A stretch of 10,000 nt of DNA from Chrysomallon squamiferum (taxonomy: Eukaryota > Mollusca > Gastropoda > Neomphalida > Peltospiridae): NCBI GenBank assembly GCA_012295275.1, contig CM022672.1, positions 28,338,472 to 28,348,471 of the forward strand, written 5' to 3'. Of this stretch, positions 6,676 through 10,000 are shown in pieces. The position numbers and the translations under genes were made by a program. Positions within the stretch are counted from its first letter, which is position 1. Each line of letters starts with the position of its first letter. The notes beneath the pieces were generated by a model, which was not told the origin of the DNA, ran no database searches, and was given only the letters and a program-made list of their open reading frames with translations.

Positions 6676-7128
6676 AATACATTTATAAAAGATGACAACA
6701 AATCACGGTTGTATTTAATCCTATTAACTGTTTTTATAACTGTACCACTGATTCACGTTTACCGTTAATTTACTTCACTTTCTTTATCGTACATGTTAAT
6801 TTAGGATACGACGTTTTCACGACAGAAACACGTGCGTTAATGTACTAAGCAAAGAATTAAATAAAGTAGTTCTGTTTGAACAGTTAATCGATGGCAGGTG
6901 TTGGATGCAAATTTATGGTTTGCGTTTAGCATGTGATTTTCTTTCTGTAAAATAAACATATAAATAAAAGTTTCTGTAGAAATAAAGAAACAAATTTTTC
7001 ATAAGCCAAATGAACACGAAAAAGATTCAGTATCTGTGTAGAATTTTCAAATGTTTTGTGATCTATATGAGACTGTGTGTGTATATTTTAATCACTTTGC
7101 TTTGGAGATAACATACATTTTTTTATAA
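6676..7128. other. Unique AT-rich sequence, no gene seen
   Basis: Non-repetitive sequence with stops in all frames. It contains CACGTG at 6829-6834 within a small CpG patch (6806-6836). No supported gene, RNA or repeat copy. Confidence 0.5.
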
Positions 7129-7145
7129 ATGAATGAATGAATAAA

Positions 7146-7175
<30 letters not shown>
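7129..7175. repeat. (GAAT)n then (AAT)n microsatellite
   Basis: GAAT-type units at 7129-7150 pass into about nine AAT units. Confidence 0.93.
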
Positions 7176-7176
<1 letters not shown>

Positions 7177-7260
7177 GCACAGTGAACAATAATTTATAGG
7201 TTTCGTTATATTTAGAAATACCTTCAAATGAATATTGCCAGACTTTGACATTATTTTGTT

Positions 7261-7280
7261 ACACACACACACACACACAC
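7261..7280. repeat. (AC)10 microsatellite
   Basis: Ten uninterrupted AC units marking the left edge of the T-rich array. The 85 bp before it are unique AT-rich DNA. Confidence 0.97.
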
Positions 7281-7846
7281 TTTACTATTTTTAATTTATT
7301 TTTCAGTTTTTTAAATACTTTTTGTAGTTAATATTTTTCGTAAACATTGCGTTTATTTCGTCTTTCATTTTGTTTATTTCAGTTACATTGTCCATTTTTC
7401 CTTTTTAACTGTAATTTATTATTATTTATTTAATATATTTAAATTATCTCTTTTAATGTACAGTTTATTGATATCAGTCTCTTGTTTTCCATGTATATTA
7501 TATATTTATTAATACTACAACAGCACTTATTTCAAAAATTACATATTTCTTTATTGAAAACGTATTTAGTTTTAGGGGTTTCTTTACCTGTATTAGCTAC
7601 ATGTTATAAATATTTTAACTGATTTCTTTACCTATCACATTACAGTGTCTGTTGCTTGATTTTTTTTGCTTTTGCATTTATTCCCGTTTTTATCGCTAAG
7701 TTATTTTAATTACGTTTATTTCTATATGTTCTTATTTCAGTTTATATTTTTTAGATATTATACTTAATTTCAGTTATACCAAATACAGATTACTTTCACC
7801 ATTGTGTTTGGACCTAGTTAATTTCAATAATTAAACATTTCTGAAT

Positions 7847-7850
<4 letters not shown>

Positions 7851-7881
<31 letters not shown>
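7851..7881 (-). repeat. Poly-T (T31) within the T-rich region
   Basis: Thirty-one uninterrupted T residues directly after CTGAATTCAA, a phrase homologous to the repeat unit. It may be an internal T run of a unit that expanded, rather than a retroposon tail. Confidence 0.95.
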
Positions 7882-8462
7882 CACAATATCAGTTTCGATT
7901 TAAAATTAAATTTATTTCAAGATTACGTTTTTCTAACTTCAGATTCCCTTTTGAAAATACAAATCGACTTTTAATAAGTTTATTTGTTTGTAAATCCAAC
8001 CTTAAGTTATTCATAATTGAATTTTATTAATTTACTTTTCAGTAAACCTTTTTTACATTTTTTGTAGTCTATAATTACTTTTTTGTTTGTTTGTTTTTTA
8101 TTATTTTTAAATTTTTTTATTTTTTGTATCGTGTTTATTTTAGTTTAATATTTTCTAAATCCTGTTTACTTTGTTATTGTATTGTAATTATTTTAGTTTA
8201 ATATTTTTTAAAATACAGTTTACTTTTGTTATTGTATTGTAATTATTTTTGTCTCCATTTTCTAAATACAGTTTCATTTTCTTTTATAGTATTGTTATTA
8301 TTGTAGTTTACATTTTCTAAATCCAGTTTCGTTTTTTAATATATTTATTATATAATTACCAGTTAGAAAATTTCTCAATTCTGTTTACTTTTTTATAGAA
8401 TTTAATTCATAATTTTTCTAAATGCAGTTTCGTTTATATTTTTTATTATTATTATTTTTTAA

Positions 8463-8507
<45 letters not shown>

Positions 8508-8519
8508 CACACACACACA
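8463..8519. repeat. (ATT)n(AC)n compound microsatellite
   Basis: About fourteen ATT units at 8463-8506 followed by six AC units, interrupting the 54-bp array. The preceding 8440-8460 is also ATT/T-rich. Confidence 0.95.
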
Positions 8520-8663
8520 GATATAATGCAGCATTAGTTTATTTCATCTTTTTTTTCTGTAAATACTGTTTCATTTTTAAATTGTCGTTTATACTGGTTT
8601 ACATTTCTCTGAATTCAGTTTAATTATTAAATATATTTGTATATATTACAAATTGTTTTACAG

Positions 8664-8803
8664 GTGACAGTTTTCAAGTATTTTAATACTGGTATTTTCG
8701 CATGAAGCTTGTGCAGTGGATGGACGCGGGTTATCAACTCCCTCGGATTTTTTGTGAAAATAATTCTAATTCTTTCCCAGGTCAGTGTTTCTTTAATAAC
8801 TGA
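8664..8803 (+). other. Small GC-richer patch with splice-like borders and a 33-codon frame
   Basis: Sequence at 8698-8760 is GC-richer and non-repetitive. It is preceded by TTGTTTTACAG (AG ends 8663) and contains TCTTTCCCAG|GTCAGT at 8771-8786, giving exon-like borders 8664-8780. All three forward frames of that interval contain a stop, so it is not an internal coding exon. An ATG frame at 8702-8803 encodes 33 residues beginning MKLVQWMDAGYQLPRIF, with no confident family match. It may be a non-coding exon or chance. Confidence 0.2.
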
Positions 8804-8896
8804 TATCGTAATTTTCATTCTCCTCAGCACGAACGTTATTTTTATTTTAATATCTTTGTTCTTCTTTTTAAAAAAAAAGACATAGGTTGGTTTTTT

Positions 8897-8925
8897 GGGG
8901 AGGGTTGTGGGGGGTTTGATGTGGG
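8897..8925 (+). other. G-quadruplex-like G-run cluster
   Basis: Four G runs on the + strand (G4, G3, G6, G3) are separated by loops of 1, 4 and 8 nt. The last loop slightly exceeds the usual 7-nt limit, so this fits a relaxed motif. It is striking in such AT-rich surroundings. The flanks at 8865-8896 are A9 and T/G-rich low-complexity sequence. Confidence 0.6.
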
Positions 8926-9184
8926 TTTTTGTTTTTCATGATTTGATCAGAAAGATTTTAGCCTTTTTGTTATTAAAAAACATATATCCTTGAACATTAA
9001 GTAAAAGTCTTTTAATGCGCAGAAAAATAAATTTGTGTTTCGCCGAATGATCAGTTTTGAAGCAAACAAAACATAATAAAATGTTCTTAATAAGTATGAT
9101 ATATATTTAATGATGGTAACTGTTGAAGTTAATAAATAAAAATAAACAAACAATACGAAATAAACAAGAACTTAGAGTATCGCC
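8926..9184. other. Unique AT-rich sequence, no gene seen
   Basis: Non-repetitive AT-rich DNA. A minus-strand frame at 8947-9153 is rich in Phe, Tyr, Leu and Ile from AT-biased composition and shows no domain. AAAT/AAAC units occur at 9130-9150. Confidence 0.5.
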
Positions 9185-9300
9185 ATAAGTAACAACGACA
9201 ACAATTAGAACAACAGTAAAATAAAATATTACTACTCTCAACATCATCAACATCATCATCATCAGCATCAACATTATTATATTCGTTGTGGTCGTCGTTT
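9185..9300. repeat. Degenerate AAC and CAT/CAA triplets with CGT/GTT tail
   Basis: AACAACGACAACAA-type units at 9190-9204, a CATCAT/CAACAT array at about 9240-9272, ATT units, then GTTGTGGTCGTCGTT at 9285-9299. The minus frame gives only Asp/Asn-rich low-complexity peptide. Confidence 0.8.
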
Positions 9301-9595
9301 TCTGTTATAAATTTCTGATCTGACCAGCTGGTGAAAGACCTATGAAACCTGCCAAACGGGCTTACATAGTAAACCAACTAATTCAGTATCGGTTACATTT
9401 TTACTTTTAAGAAAATATAATTTTACTAGTAGATTTACAATACAACTACTGTAAAAAGTTATCTATCATCACCTGTTAGATATCTTAATTTTATATTAAA
9501 GTGAGTTAACCGGTGATTATTAGCATTTTAAAAAAGATAATTAATTAATTTCCTGATATAAATTCATTAAAACGTAATAATATAATAACAATCAC
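9301..9595. other. Unique AT-rich spacer
   Basis: A moderately complex segment at 9305-9395 (CTGATCTGACCAGCTGGTGA, with the palindrome CCAGCTGG) is followed by plain AT-rich DNA. No gene or repeat copy was recognised. Confidence 0.5.
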
Positions 9596-9720
9596 AGACA
9601 GACATACACACTCACACACAATATATAAATAGATATATATGTATGTATGATGCGTGTGTGTGTGTGTGTGTGTTTAGGGTAGGTAGTTAGGTATATATTT
9701 ATGTATGTTATTGGGTGCGT
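9596..9720. repeat. Degenerate ACAC / TATA / (GT)10 tract
   Basis: ACAG/ACAC units at 9594-9620, alternating TA and GTAT units at 9621-9650, (GT)10 at 9654-9673, then GGTAGGTAG and GTAT units. The AC and GT parts are mutually complementary and could pair. Confidence 0.85.
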
Positions 9721-9741
9721 GTAATTGTTATTATATTTAGT

Positions 9742-9823
9742 CATGATTTAGTATCGAATAATGGTTCCTGGAAACATCTAAAAAATAATAATAATAATTT
9801 TTTTTTTTAAATCATGTTTCCAG
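9742..9823. repeat. Foldback: nested perfect inverted repeats
   Basis: CCTGGAAACAT (9767-9777) pairs with ATGTTTCCAGG (9813-9823), a perfect 11-bp stem. Inside it an A6/AAT run faces a T10 run, which can lengthen the hairpin. A second perfect pair, CATGATTTA (9742-9750) with TAAATCATG (9807-9815), overlaps the first right arm, so the two pairings are mutually exclusive. Confidence 0.85.
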
Positions 9824-9859
9824 GCAGCAAACTAGTTGTTGCTCGGTTTATTTGGCGAT

Positions 9860-9860
<1 letters not shown>

Positions 9861-9891
<31 letters not shown>
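9861..9891 (-). repeat. Poly-T (T31)
   Basis: Thirty-one T residues preceded by CGATG, the same five bases that precede T33 at 2244. Confidence 0.95.
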
Positions 9892-9892
<1 letters not shown>

Positions 9893-9911
9893 TGGTTTCG
9901 TTTTCTAGTGC

Positions 9912-9945
9912 TTTTTTTATTTTTTTTTTTTTTTTTTTTTTTTTT
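9912..9945 (-). repeat. Poly-T (T7-A-T26)
   Basis: T7, one A, then T26. It is separated from the previous poly-T by only 20 bases of GTGGTTTCG-type sequence. The last 55 bases of the window are unique, with no feature seen. Confidence 0.95.
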
Positions 9946-10000
9946 ATTTGATAAAACTTGAATCAGCGGATAACTAGTCCTCTAAATGATAAATTGCTCT

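Larger units (their letters stand above)
7281..8640 (+). repeat. T-rich region built from a degenerate ~54-bp tandem repeat
   Basis: The whole stretch is T-rich on the + strand and repeats phrases of the type TTTTCTAAATACAGTTTC followed by TATTGTATTGTAATTATTTT. In the clearest part (8141-8425) the AAAT of the phrase ends at 8160, 8214, 8267, 8322, 8380 and 8423, spacings of 54, 53, 55, 58 and 43. Two further phrases end at 8564 and 8615 (51 apart) after a microsatellite insertion. The first two units (from 8141 and 8194) agree at about nine positions in ten. Weaker matches (CAAATACAG near 7780, CTGAATTCAA at 7841, CTAACTTCAG at 7933) extend the pattern leftwards. No open frame is present. It is best read as a decayed minisatellite or satellite. 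Confidence 0.65.

Noticed and set aside
8664-8780. 117-nt internal coding exon with acceptor and donor signals
   Set aside because: All three forward frames contain stop codons.
9129-9377. 82-codon minus-strand frame with an Asp-rich segment
   Set aside because: The Asp/Asn run is the CAT/CAA triplet array and the remainder shows no domain.
9670-9690. Telomeric TTAGGG sequence
   Set aside because: Only a single TTTAGGG followed by TAGG-type degenerate units; no tandem hexamer array.

Overview
The window reads as intergenic or intronic DNA from a repeat-rich animal genome. It is strongly AT-rich and saturated with simple repeats: AAT, AAC, ATT, GTT, GAT, CAT, AC, AT, AG, AAAT and long poly-T. 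There is no operon-like gene packing, no ribosome-binding-site pattern and no long open frame. The mix of compound ATT/GTT, CAT/CGT/ATT and (TA)n(GA)n arrays, interspersed short repeats and patches of ordinary AT-rich sequence looks like a coleoid cephalopod (octopus-like) genome. That assignment is an impression from sequence style, not a database match. No protein-coding gene, rRNA or tRNA can be supported. Almost every open frame longer than 60 codons either runs through a microsatellite or lacks a recognisable family.

Layout. 1-1240: AT-rich sequence with a compound triplet array (152-330) and two poly-T-linked copies of a short interspersed repeat (483-544 and 994-1077). 1241-1777: the most distinctive non-repeat block, CpG-rich and free of microsatellites, with about 75-codon open frames facing each other on both strands. 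It is a candidate promoter, enhancer or eroded exon/transposon. 1778-3430: a long (TA)n(GA)n array, T33, a degenerate GACA/GATG tract and purine-rich or C-rich tracts. 3722-4511: dense microsatellites containing a clear duplication of about 122 bp (4143-4263 and 4389-4511, offset 246 bp).

4690-5690: a second, weaker CpG-enriched block with a cluster of TGACAG/CTGTCA motifs and splice-like signals. 5694-7280: microsatellites, a perfect 15-bp tandem duplication and a 270-nt tract with no G on the + strand (6376-6645), centred on (AAC)24(AAT)16. 7281-8640: T-rich sequence built largely from a degenerate repeat of about 54 bp, clearest at 8141-8425. 8664-8925: a small GC-richer patch followed by a G-quadruplex-like run. 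8926-10000: AT-rich DNA, an AC/TA/GT tract, a foldback (9742-9823) and two long poly-T runs.

No genes can be shown to work together here. The best candidates for function are the two CpG-enriched blocks. The best structural novelties are the 54-bp array, the duplicated 122-bp unit, the G-free tract and the terminal foldback.
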